Source: Phoronis australis
Lineage: Eukaryota > Phoronida > Phoronidae
Reading direction: 5' to 3'
Assembly (NCBI GenBank): GCA_002633005.1
Contig: NMRA01000176.1
Location: 65,161 to 129,160, forward strand
DNA length: 64,000 nucleotides
Every line of letters begins with the position of its first letter. Position 1 is the stretch's first letter. Both the position numbers and the translations under genes were made by a program. Below the pieces are notes generated by a model. It was not told where the DNA came from and did not search any database. It was given only the letters and a program-made list of their open reading frames with translations. Below are positions 1 to 11,533 of the stretch, one piece after another.

Positions 1-190
1 TCCGCGTTGCTCTTGTTCTGTTTTCCTTTGTTGCTCTGATGTTCCTTGACAGATTTTTATGAAACATTTATGTTCCTGTTTTTGAATGGATTGTAAGTTT
101 TTGCGCCATCTATTGGCCATTTTTATGATACAAATAGATAACCCTAAAAGTATACCATTTGCAATGCATTCGACTTTCCAGGTTTTAAGT
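1..190 (+). repeat. partial copy of the CTCF-motif modular repeat family
   Basis: This stretch matches the terminal modules of the larger copy at 2414-3626, for example the shared phrases around CCTTGACAGATTTTTATG, GCCATCTATTGGCCATTTTT and CCATTTGCAATGCATTCG. It lies in a RAB5 intron and is truncated by the window edge or internally rearranged. Confidence 0.7.
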
Positions 191-381
191 ATTTGAGCAC
201 ATTGTTGGAAACTGTAAACAACATTCTCCTCCTCAGTATTTGGTCTTAAGTCTTATCATGTCACTGCCTTCTGCAAATGTCAGTTGGACATTGGTGTCCA
301 GTCACCTACTGCTGCAAATGTCAGACATTAAGTGCTGCTTAAAAGTTCATTCAAGTTTCATCCTGCACTTGTTCGTTTCAG

Positions 382-3300
382 CCGCATTTCTAACCCAGAC
401 AGTGTGCCTGGACGACACTACAGTCAAGTTTGAAATCTGGGACACCGCCGGACAGGAGAGGTACCATAGTCTCGCCCCCATGTATTACCGAGGGGCGCAG
501 GCCGCCATTGTTGTATACGACATTACAAATCAAGTAAGGGTTTAGGCACTTAGAGGTGTTTCGTTCTGGGCTGTGGCTTTGCGTGAGATCATGCACAAAT
601 CCGTATGCACTGTAATCGCTGTTGGTGCTTCCGTTGCAAGTGCTTTAGTTAAATCTGTTTTATGTCCATATTGGTTTCACACAATATTTCAGAAGTCTTG
701 GGTGTATGTAGAAGAGCTAATCATCAAGAGCCCGTCAGAAATAATTTTCGTTTCATAAATCCTGACGTTTGAGAGTAGTTAAAAATTGCTTTGTGAAACT
801 GTTTCTAAGCAACTGTAGTAAAATTCTATCCCATAGTTACAGTAAATACTAGAATCTCTCTCTGAGCAGTGTAGAAACTGACTGCCGCATTCTTTGATTG
901 TGTACTGAATAGCTTTTTTGTATATTGCTTGTTTTATTGTAGTTGTTAGTTCCTGCTATGGCCACTAGGTGTCCTCTGTGCCCCTGCCTTTGTTGTCATG
1001 CTCTAGATGCACTGTGCAGTTCTCTCACTTTTATTTCATTCAACCTTGTGTCCTTATAGTTATGGAATCTGTTATCAAGGATCCAGAATGACATTGATGC
1101 TTTTCGTTGTGTTTGTGTTTTTCTCTTTTTGTATATATACAAAGCCTAAATTCCAGCCAGAATTTTTTGATTTGAGATCTTGATTGTAACAAATTAATGT
1201 TCGATTGGAATCGAGTTGGCCTCATAATTGTAAAAAATTCAGGTAATAGTAACATGCAGTGGTCCCACGTTTTGCAAACCATTTTCTCTACTAAATAACA
1301 GGCATCCAACCAGTTGTCAAAATCCAGTGTCCCTGTAGGTGGTTATTGCAAGATTTGAATACAATCTGTCACATTTTCAAGATAATTTCAGATCGTGTTA
1401 CTGTTAGGATATGGACTATGCTATCTTGTTTGGTGTCTCTGCTCTCATTGTGTGTACTCTCTATCATCCCCTATGTGGTCAGTTCATAAGACATTTCTCA
1501 TTCGTCTAACAGGACACATTTGGCAGAGCCAAAACATGGGTGAGAGAACTACAGAGACAAGCCAGCCCCAACATTGTTATAGCACTGGCTGGCAACAAGG
1601 CAGATTTGTCACAGAAGAGGATGGTCGAGTATGAGGTAGTTGTACAGTCTCATTTTAAGGTGACCATGTCTTGCAATGGACGTAAATATATAATTGAAAT
1701 TAACTCAGTTGGCCTTGGCGACAATGGCTGTATTTTATTTGTGAGCATAACAAACACAAAATATACGCACATGCACAGCAATGTGTCATTTTCTTCTTGC
1801 AGAATGTTGGTTGGCTGTGTTAGTGTTGTAGATAACCCATCTCCACTGTTTAAATGTTTACTAGTTCAGGTACTGAGAAATAGTAGTTTCAAAAATAAAC
1901 GGGTCAATTTCAGTCCGGCAGAAACAGGAAGGATATGTCTCTTCCTGGAAATCGACTAGTCATAAGAGTAGTTTTTAATTCGTACAAGTTTTCACATTAG
2001 ATTAAATCCAGTCTCCAGTCTTCCCATGAAAGTCTTTATTAAATAAAATAGCCAGGCTTACTGCTCTAAACATGATGTCGTCAGAGAATCGGCTGAAAAT
2101 TTATCCCCTGAAGTTTTGCCAAATTTTTTAGATGACAACACGCTTAATCAAACTACTGTATAAGATCAAAGTGACTCTAAAATATGCCTAAGGCAATTAT
2201 CGAACTTTTATCCATCTGATATTTTTGTTTCCTATAGGAGGCGCAGGCATATTCCGAAGAAAACAGTTTATTATTTATGGAAACATCTGCCAAGACGGCT
2301 ATGAATGTAAATGACATTTTCCTTGCTATAGGTAAGTGGTCTCTGTGCTTCCTGGCATGACCTGGGGTGAACAGTGCCGATGCATGTCAATCTGGTTTAC
2401 CTGCACCTTTATTATGCTCCCACATATTTATATGTGGACGCATTATGCCGTCATCTCAGTCCGTCTGTCCGGAGTCCGCTGCTCTATCTCCAAAACCCTT
2501 TGACATACGTTCATGAAATTTGACACGTGTTCCATTTATGAATAGGATGGCTTGAGCGAACTTTCGGAGGGATCCGACTACCAGTGTGCCCCCTAGTGGC
2601 AATTTTAGTTTTTTACGCTTACCTTTGTATCTTCAAAAGTCCTGAACGGATTTTCATGAAATTTGGTATGTAGACACCTATTAGTGAGATGACGCTATCC
2701 TCCCGTTTTTGGATGGGTTTGACGTAGTTTGCACCACCTATTGGCCATTTTTACTGTTTTCGAGTCCACCCTTTTATCAACTAAACCTCTCAAAGGATGA
2801 TTGTGAAAATTGGCATGTATGTGCTTACTATGAAGAGAACAGTTGACGATGATTTTCCGACGATTTCGACTACTGTAGCGCCTCCTAGTGGCAGTTTTGT
2901 TTTTTTGTGCCTATGGCTGTATCTCCTAAACCGTTCGCAGGATCTTTACAAAATTTAGTAAGTGTATTTATATGACGTTAACAACGAATGACGACGACTT
3001 TTGGACAGATTTGGTAACTGCTGTGCCCCCTAATGGCAATTTTAGTTTTTTATGTTTAACTCAGTATCTTCAAAGGTCCTCAACAGATTTTCATAAAATT
3101 TTAAATATAGGCATCTATTGGTGTGATGACGCTATCTTCCTGTTTTTGGATGGAATCGAGGTATTTTGCACCACCTAGTGGCCATTTATGCTGTTTTCAA
3201 ATCTTGTTTTTGGTGTCCACCACTGAATCAACCAAATCATTTGAAAATTGGCATATATGTTCTAAGTGTGAAGACGACCTTTGATGATGGTGCTATGACA

Positions 3301-4404
3301 CCTCCTAGTGGTAGTTGTGTTTTGCGCCCATAGTTGTATCTCTTAAACCCACTGGAGGATCTTTACTAAATTTAGTAAGTGTATTTATATGAAGATAACA
3401 ACAGACGAGTTTCAGACGGATCCAACTGACACTGTGCCCACTAGTGGCAATTTCATTTTATTCTGTTTTCCTTTGTTTCTCTGAAGTTCCTTGACAGATT
3501 TTTATGAAATATGGCATGTTCCTGTTTTTGGATGATGGTATGTTTTTGTGCCATCTAGTGGCCATTTTTATGATACAAATAAAGAACCCTAAAAGCACAC
3601 CATTTGCAATGCATTCGTGGGCGCATTTCAACACTCCGCATTGCCCTTGTTCTCTTACCCATTCAAAAATGGTCAGTGAATTTTCCTCACACGAAGCAGT
3701 CGCGGTGGATTGCACCATTCCGATCTGGTCTAGTCTTGTTGATGAACAGCATTTACTTGGTAATCCAACACTAACGCATTGCCTTACTTAGGTCCAGCCA
3801 GATTATCTTCACATGTAACCAGATGCGACATTTCCAAACGAAAAAACCTTAATAACTTATAATGTCGGGCGTCAAAAGCATGGTGAAGCCACCATTTCTG
3901 CTTTTGATAACTAATCTATTTCCATTTTTCATAAGTTGTCCATTTACCAAATTATTTTAGAGCTGACTTCTGAAGTGTGGTCGATTTACACGTTATGTTG
4001 TTTGACAGTTCTAGGTGAGGCATCTCATGGATGACACGGTGTTGCCCCTGATGACTGTTGGGCACACAGTTCTTGCCTGGTTTTGTGTTGATTAAATATT
4101 CATATGTGAGCCTTTTTTTAATTGTGAAATAAATAATTGCAGGAGCTAAGTAATGTAGACCTTCCCTCAAGGGGGGCTGTTATTTTTCTTATGTCCACTC
4201 TTTTAATAAGCAATGGAGTATTTCTACCCCATGTTGAGCAATTTTGTTGTGTCACACTTTCATGTTATGTTTATACATGATTGACTGTCTCTTGCAGCTA
4301 AGAAGTTACCCAAGAGTGAACAGGGTGGAGCGTCAGCGAGGGAGCCTAGGGGCGTAAATTTAACGGAACAAAATCAACAATCGAGTGGGGGCTGCTGCAA
4401 GTAA
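382..4404 (+). CDS. RAB5: RAB5 small GTPase, last four coding exons (5' part outside window)
   Basis: RAB5 is the early-endosome Rab GTPase that drives endosome fusion and endocytic traffic from the cytosolic membrane face. Four exons are read: 382-533, 1513-1635, 2238-2331 and 4298-4404, all with AG/GT borders and matching phases. Exon one holds the switch II/G3 box ([14 protein letters not shown]), exon two the G4 box NKAD, exon three the G5 box ETSAKT, and exon four the variable tail ending Cys-Cys-Lys, the geranylgeranylation site, then TAA. The residues [20 protein letters not shown] and [14 protein letters not shown] are nearly invariant in animal RAB5. About 157 residues are visible against roughly 215 in the family. 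The P-loop and switch I exons must lie upstream of base 1. Intron 3 (2332-4297) contains a modular repeat. RAB5 rather than another Rab is certain; paralogue A, B or C cannot be assigned and may not apply in an invertebrate. Confidence 0.96.
2414..3626 (+). mobile_element. modular repeat element with about 8 phased CTCF-like motifs
   Basis: The element begins with ATGCTCCCAC and ends with GTGGGCGCAT, the latter being the inverted form of the ATGCGCCCAC start seen in the second copy at 57038-58652. Between them is a chain of diverged modules. Each has a CTAGTGGC-like core near 2594, 2739, 2886, 3031, 3176, 3306, 3442 and 3556, so the spacing is mostly about 145 bp. Linker phrases such as TATCTCCTAAACC and ATGAAATTTGG recur. 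No protein is encoded; it looks like a non-autonomous element or an amplified satellite-like module inside RAB5 intron 3. Confidence 0.75.
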
Positions 4405-7174
4405 GGTCATTTGACCTTTGAACTCATTGTGCATTGACAGTGCGTAGAAAATGCCAGACTTGGACGTTGTTGTTGATTCCGTCGTTGAGCAGCGACGGCG
4501 GAGCGTCAGAGGCGGTGACGTTGTGAGATTCTCTGGTTACTTTTTATGAAGTACAGAGTACCTAATGATTTACAAGCTGACATTTGGACCCGTGGAAGAA
4601 ACGTTCATGCAATTTTGTTATAATATATGTTACCCAAATATCTATAACTATTATATGGAGAATGACATGTTGATTAGACTGAACAATGTATATATCCTCG
4701 TATTTGTGTCTGACAAATTAGTATTCGTACTCGGTGAACTAAGAGAACACATTTTCCACTCTTTTGCCATTGTTAAGTCCCACAGTTCTATGTTATACCC
4801 TTGCTTATCTCACATGCATCGTTAAATGATTTATCTCTATCTTGGATACCATTTTACTAAAATTCGCTTTTGATATTTTAACCAATTGTCCTATATAAAG
4901 TTATACCTATGCCAAGTTATTAAGAACTAAATTTCCCAGTCTTGGTGCAAGCCATGAATACTGTGCTGCGGATGTTCATTTCAGTAATTACTTGTTTATA
5001 AGTTTGAACTTATTGGATATGTCGGACATTTGTGTGCATCTGAAAACTGGTCACGGTAGCTTCATTTTGTGAAATCCTGGTTCTTAATTACAGTTCTTCG
5101 CTGCAAGTACATGGATAATTTCTATGGAATGCAGCCTGGGCTATGTCAGTATGTCAGTGTCTTCATTTAGAGGACTTTGGTGCTTGTGGTGTAACCTGAT
5201 CATAAAAATTTGATTTCTAAGCAAATGACTACTATAAATTCAATACACACTAGAAACGTTGCTTTTGTTACGGAATTAGTTGTCTGCAACTCTATGTATG
5301 GTACTTTAAATCCACTTTTTCTGAATGCTATGCTTGTGTTTATTTCATGTAAGTTTGTTTAAAGGATCGTAAACTGAAGAGTTTATTGAGAAGAAAGTGT
5401 TGGTATGGGGTCAAAACCTCTAGCACTCTCATGCAGTGTGTACCATTACTCATGTTGTGTATGACTTGTCAGAAATGTTCGTTTGTTGACTTGAAGGCAA
5501 AATTGTGCACAATTTTCTTTTTACCGCCATTATTCAATGTAAACATTGTTAGAAATAAAATTTTGTAAGTAAGCATTTCTAAAGTTGCTGTACAAATTAT
5601 AATCTTTGATCTGGGTTTATGAAATTCCCAAAGGTTAGTGTCCTTGCATGCTCTGAATATAATTGCATGAGATTTTTCCGGGGACTCCCCGTCAACTTTT
5701 TCTGGCGTTTAAGTTTGAGAATGCAAGAACTCACAGCTTGGAGACTTTTTGTACCCAAATCAAAGGTCATGATTTGTTTCGAAGCATTAAGTACAAAAAG
5801 TAGTTAAGATTTGAATTTTAACTGACTTATTTTGCATGCTCATGTCCAGTAACCTAAGTTCTGTCAGCTTTTAAAAAATCTGTATTAGAAATTCCTTATT
5901 CGTTATTGGTTGCCCTTTTTTCGAATCCAGTTATCAACTTTGTGTGTACCATAGGTGTATAATCTGTCATCTTTAATGGCATATCTCTCTTGTCTGCCTG
6001 ACCTTACCGTACAGTGCGCCTTTTCACTGGGGATTTTAATGAAAAATGAAACCATTGGTCTCTGACGTTCTTTTTTGTGGTTCTCTGTAAATTTAAGTCA
6101 TCAACACATAATATGTATATAATTATGGATAGTTCTTAAATATATTCTTGATGTTTTGGTAAGTTATGCGGTGGACAGGAATCGCTTGTAGTGTTCTGGA
6201 AGTTGTTTCCAAAGAGTGGGCAAAGGCTGTCATTTCATGAATATACACTTGTAGGGATAGAATTCTCATGACTATCCAGCTTGCCATTGCCCTTCAGTTC
6301 ACAAAACCTATGTCTGATGTAAAACTTGCAACTTTTTGCTAAACTCTTGTTCTTGACTTTGCTTTATTCCATTTGTCCGATATTATATTGTGGGACACGC
6401 TCTGTCACTTATTTTAGATTTGGCTATTCTTGCAGGTAAGAACAAAATTGTTTTTGAATAAATTGTCCCGACTCATTCATGGATTTTGTGTGAAATGTCA
6501 TGTCCATTATCAGTATGATTTGTACACCGGCGAATTGTAAATTGAAATAAAACTGTGATTACTGTGCGTTGATGTGTTGTATGCTACACAAGGTTGTCTA
6601 TACTGATGATATTTAATACAGGGTACATCACTTTATATAGAATGCCTCTGTTATTGTCATGAAATGTCAGGAAAGCTTCATTTCCCATTGGACCAATGTA
6701 AAATGATGTGCATAACGTCATGATTTGTTGTCATTAAAAATCAATCTAAATTGATTCTCACCACCTAATAGCATGACTTGTGTACCTTAGTTTGCTTTTC
6801 TGACAAAAACTAACCTAATTCGTCTAAACTTCATTTGCCTTTCAGATCTCAGCACTTGAGGTAAACATCTCAGTAGTTGCTTGTTTACCTGAGGCTCTCC
6901 ACTTAGCAAGATTAGCTTACAAATGGTCACAATTACCAGTCTTAATCGCATGTGTCGCTTAGACCGAGGGTATGACTAAGTTGGCTCCACTGTATAACTT
7001 GTTTATAGAAAGGATAGATTCATCAATGGCTGCTATCTTTTTTGTGCTTACTGAGGTATGCACTCTTTTGATCCTGCTTAAGGAAAGTTTTGTGTCCTCA
7101 GCTGTGACTGAATGGCCATTTTCAGCAATTTAAGTGAGAACTGCTTAAAGGAGAAAGGGCTTCTTGTAATCTAC
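4405..7174 (+). other. RAB5 3'UTR and downstream intergenic DNA
   Basis: This region follows the RAB5 stop codon. It has no convincing coding exon. AATAAA signals at 5554-5559 and 6546-6551 are candidate RAB5 polyadenylation sites, so the 3'UTR may be about 1.2 or 2.2 kb. The rest appears to be unique AT-rich sequence with stops in all frames. Confidence 0.6.
5554..5559 (+). terminator. candidate RAB5 poly(A) signal (AATAAA)
   Basis: Canonical AATAAA about 1.15 kb after the RAB5 stop. A second AATAAA is at 6546-6551. Which is used is not known. Confidence 0.45.
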
Positions 7175-7533
7175 CACTTGTACGAAGAACCTCTAAAAGG
7201 CAATTCTATCCTAAAAACACTTTTTGTAAGTGTAGGACAAAGCATTTATGACCTAGTTTTTGAAGTCTAGCACTTGTACAAAGAACCTCTAAAAGGCAAT
7301 TCTATCCTAAAAACGCTTTTTGTAAGTGTAGAACAAAGCATTTATGACCTAGTTTTTGAAGTCTAGCACTTGTACGAAGAACCTCTAAAAGGCAATTCTA
7401 TCCTAAAAACGCTTTTTGTAAGTGTAGAACAAAGCACTTGTACGAAGAACCTCTAAAAGGCAATTCTATCCTAAAAACGTTTTTTGTAAGTGTAGAACAA
7501 AGCATTTATGACCTAGTTTTTGAAGTCTAGCAC
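7175..7533. repeat. tandem repeat, about 96-bp unit, 4 copies
   Basis: The unit starts CACTTGTACGAAGAACCTCT and ends near TTTTTGAAGTCTAG. Copies start near 7175, 7271, 7367 and 7435. The third is short (about 68 bp), lacking the TTTATGACCTAG part. Copies differ by only a few bases, so the array is young or homogenised. Confidence 0.92.
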
Positions 7534-7540
7534 TTATGTG

Positions 7541-10500
7541 GGTCCAGCTGGAGAGTAATTAAAAATAATTTTATTTTGGGCATGGATGTGTGTCTATGGA
7601 TTAGCAATATTGTGCGGAAGTAGTGAATTAGAAATGGTTACAAACCAATCCTCTGCCTTAAAGAAACTAATTTTTGAGTTTGACCACTTGCTGCAATAAA
7701 CGTGATTTCTGGATGTGTAGTGTTAGAGGTCATATGCAGCACGAATAGTACAAGCCACAAGTGCTCAGATAAAACGACCTGGAATTCCCTGGCATGACGG
7801 CTGGGTGGAAGCCGAATTCCTCGTCAGGCAATCGATAGGAAAGTTAGTAAGATGGCTAAGCCATTCTGTAATTAGAATAGTGCTGCCCATCTGATACAAG
7901 TAGTTATTACCAGTAATTTTTGCTGTTATTTAAATAGAATTGGGGAATTTACGAAAGGAGATCTTGTCTGATCACTTTTGTCTTCTACTGTACAGTAAGG
8001 AAGGTGATCCACATAGGCAAGCCACGTCATTGAGCTTGACTCTAGTAATGAACTCACTCGTTTCAAAGCTGAGGCATCGCCTTTTATCTGCGATGAGAAC
8101 AATTTTATGCCCGGGAGTGCAAACAATGCTGAATTCCTTTAAAAAATGGATATAACTCTTGTTCAGTCCCAGAAGCGAACTCTACGTATGTTTTAGACCA
8201 CTTACCGCTGTAAAATTGGTCTCCACATATTCCTTAATACTCAGACTGCCCTATCAACATTTTAGTAACCCATAAAACAAGTTCATCACAATAGGCACAC
8301 CAAGTGATGTGTGAAGTAGCCTTTTCTAGTGATTTATGCCCCTTCAAGAATAAAACAATAATGAAAAGCCATCGGTTTCAACATTGAATAGGATACCTAT
8401 CCAGTACGAGCAGGGGTTTGAAGCTCGCTGGTTCCCTGCGTGCTTAGCCCAGCTGGCGCGGCTACCGCCCCACCTAGCGGCACGCAGGGAACCAGCGAGG
8501 GGTTTGAAGCTGTTTGAATTTATCAATTTAAAGGTTTCTTGCATTCACATCACCTACTCTGAAGGTAAAGCAATAAATGCCACAAGGTATACGATTGTGT
8601 GTACTAGTTAGATCAATGTGCCATGTCAAAAATGTTGCGTTTTAATCCAATAATTAAAACGATTTAGTGAAAGTTACATAGCTGAATAAATATGTTACTT
8701 AACCCTTATCCTGCGGACATGCCAATTATCCTATTACAATGCGTTGGGTGTACTCAATCGACTATAATAAGTTACAGCTGGGCTGCACTAGGAGAGTGCA
8801 CTCACCCCAGGTAACTTTTGATTTTCATTCAGAAATTGTAAGAGCCCTGGAATGTTGTTTAGATATGTCACCATGGGCATTCCATACTTCACAGTTTCCT
8901 CTACAGTTCTCCAATTTAAACCATATGACTGTGATTACTAGTTTGGGAGATGTTGGCAGGTTTATGTAAGTGTAGACACATAGTTTCATTATATGGCTGG
9001 AGCCATACAGGAGAGGATGGCAGTGGATCAGTTTACTTTCACCAAGGCTATGATATAGACTTACACATGGTGAAAATCTCCATTAAATTCTGCACAAGTT
9101 TTATATTGACTTCGTTAATTTAATATTTCCCCTTCAAATTTCCAATTTAAAATTGTTAGGTCATTAGTCTGGGTGACCTCCACAACAGCTTAGTGTACAG
9201 CAGTAGTGGTGACCTACTTAGCTCAGCTCACAGGGAAAGTAGTCTGAAGAGGCTCAGCAGCATAAGGGTTAAATTTGTTCCTTGGTTTACCTGAAATGCG
9301 TTTTAATCAAGAATGTTATATTTACTTCGAATCAATATTTCGAAAACACAGTACTGGTGTATTTGTTAAAGTTTGTTTCTTGGTTTTTGTACTTCACACA
9401 TAGCCACATACACCTAATCCCAGAAAAATATAGACGCAGCTTTATAGTTTCACAAGTGTATGAGCATATTTACTCCCCATTTACAGTAATAGACCATTAC
9501 TCACTATAATATTAAATTTGGCAAACAATGACGTCGATTTGATAAGAGTGATACTCTAAATTTTTTGTCGGAATCATAGTCATACCATGTGTAACCACTC
9601 AAGATTCGCTATATACCCTATGTATTTGTATGTTTGAAAACCAAATGTGTTCTGAAAGAAAAAATGCCATGCGAGTTACTGTTTCATATAAAAATAATAA
9701 TTTATTTGCATTACTATCTACAAACATTACACGAAAAGAATTTAATATGTACTGTACACGTACCTGTCTAGTGAATCATTCAGATTTCTCAGTTCAGTTA
9801 AACCTCTTGAATTTGTATGACATATTCAACATATTAACCCTCCGTTGGATGTCTCATGTATAGCACAGTTCACAAATATTTTGCTGAAGAAACGGCAATG
9901 AGACACTGTAGATAAACGTGGTGAAGTCACGTCTGCTGCACACAAACCTTTGAGTGGTAGTTATGGCAGCGACATCTGTTGGTCGCCAGAAAAACAGAAC
10001 ATCCGTGTTTTGAACCAGTCTCGTTGACTAACAAAGCGAACAGTCTTGCGAACAGTACTCAGTGACAATCGAATGTCGCACAAAACCAATTCACAATCTA
10101 GCCTCAAATTTGGGATGGCTTGCGATTTATTGATTCTGAAAATTTTGCGATTCCCACCATTACAGCAGTGCCTCAATATCTGGAGGACTGCTCGAGTTGG
10201 CCAGAAGCTAAACAAAGCAGATGGTACCTTGGTTGTCCAATTCAACAACATTTTAACAATTTTAAATGGTCCCTTTATTGTGGCATGGTAGTTCTGGAAG
10301 TAGAAATCCCTGGTATACTATTGCGTAGCGAGGTACGAGCCGGCTCCTAACAGCAGATTCCTCCTGGTGAAGTGAAGGCAGAGAACAGGAGTCTGTTTTG
10401 TTGAAAAGCTGGAAATCTCATAGTTGCCATTCCTGAAACACAGAAGAAGGATATGTCAGATTTTCAGACGTTTCGCACCTTGTAGTCTTTTCTTTTGAAT

Positions 10501-10640
10501 TAAAATTGTTCTTGAGAAAATGAAACAGTCGCGTAACAGTAGGTTTGCCGACTTTCTAAAACTGTTCTGAGGTGGTGGCGTGTTGTAACTATTATTAAAG
10601 TCTCTTGGTCTAGTTACACCAACCTCTTACTTATTTTGTC
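7541..10640. other. intergenic DNA between RAB5 and TAF5, no gene seen
   Basis: Reading frames here are short and show no recognisable family or splice-bordered conserved peptide. The only distinct structure is the foldback at 8412-8511. Confidence 0.5.
8412..8511. repeat. GC-rich 20-bp perfect inverted repeat flanked by a 14-bp direct repeat
   Basis: Arms 8424-8443 and 8480-8499 are exact reverse complements (CTCGCTGGTTCCCTGCGTGC). They flank a 36-base GC-rich loop. The 14-base phrase AGGGGTTTGAAGCT occurs at 8412-8425 and again at 8498-8511. The GC content stands out from the AT-rich surroundings. It could be a small insertion with a target duplication or a hairpin-forming element. Confidence 0.85.
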
Positions 10641-10641
10641 A

Positions 10642-10862
10642 GCCGTGGTGTAGTGGTTAAGGTGCTGGACTCGAAATATCTGTAGTTTCAGAAGTTGTGG
10701 GCTCAAATCCTTCCTCGGACAATATATAATCAAAAAAATCACACCATGATGAGTGTACCAGATATCCTAGCTCGTTCTTCTAAGAACACAGGAACAACTG
10801 ATGATGGGCGGAGAATGACCGAAACGTCGTGAAAATGTAAACAGAAAAGAAGTCGGCGTAAA
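10642..10862 (+). mobile_element. tRNA-derived SINE (tRNA-Ser-like head)
   Basis: The head (10642-10720) has an A-box-like GTAGTGGTTAAGGTGC, an anticodon-arm phrase TGGACTCGAAAT as in tRNA-Ser, and a B-box-like GGGCTCAAATCC. It then runs into a non-tRNA body containing CCGAAACGTCGTGAAAATG. It lacks a full cloverleaf and so is a SINE rather than a functional tRNA gene. The 3' end is approximate. Confidence 0.75.
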
Positions 10863-11393
10863 TAGACCAAGAGATTTTAATAATAGTAGTAGGCTTTCTG
10901 GTTTAATGCCCAAAATGAAAGTTTCATTCAAACGTTCCTTTTTAGCATTTTATCAATCAAGCCTAGGTATCAGGTGTCAGAGTGACCCTACATTTTCTCG
11001 AACTTTGACCCCCAAGGGTTAAGGACTGGGATCCCCTAATGTTGTTTGCGCCAGGGGGCAAAAAGATGAATATTGAGTTTATGAGTGCATGACCTTGGTC
11101 CCAATTGTGATATGTTGCAATGAGAAATAACTAAAACAGTACTAAGCTTCAATTCTTTGATCTTCCCTCGTTATCCAATATTTTCCAATGTGGATTGCTC
11201 TGCACTAGTACAAGATTGAAATGGACTCAAAAAATAGGAAGCTGGGTGAATTGGACTCCAGTGTTTGAAAGTGCAGGGCAAACACTGAGGGTGGTTAAAT
11301 TGAAAGATTAAAAAATTGCGATGCAGGGTAAAAATGAAAGACTTTAAAATTTCAGGTTTGGGCATTTAGCATGGATGTGGGAGCAACAGATAC

Positions 11394-11497
11394 AGTAAAT
11401 AAATATTGAACAAGCCATACCATTATACAAAGTAAATAAATATTGAACAAGCCATACCATTATACAAAGTAAATAAATATTGAACAAGCCATACCAT
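11394..11497. repeat. tandem repeat, 37-bp unit, about 2.8 copies
   Basis: The unit begins AGTAAATAAATATTGAACAA and contains GCCATACCATTATACAA. It lies just downstream of the last readable TAF5 exon. Confidence 0.9.
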
Positions 11498-11533
11498 CAG
11501 ATGTCAGATTAGACAATAGGAGAATTACGTTAC

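Noticed and set aside
240-381. N-terminal extension of the RAB5 frame before 382
   Set aside because: A TTTCAG acceptor lies at 376-381 and the preceding residues are unlike RAB5; it is intron.
10642-10720. tRNA-Ser gene
   Set aside because: A- and B-box-like parts are present but the arms do not form a clean acceptor stem and the sequence continues into a SINE body.
11171-11365. Minus-strand frame with FIFTLHRNFL as the missing TAF5 C-terminal exon
   Set aside because: The similarity to HFTRRN is weak, no acceptor in the right phase is clear, and the flanking residues do not match.
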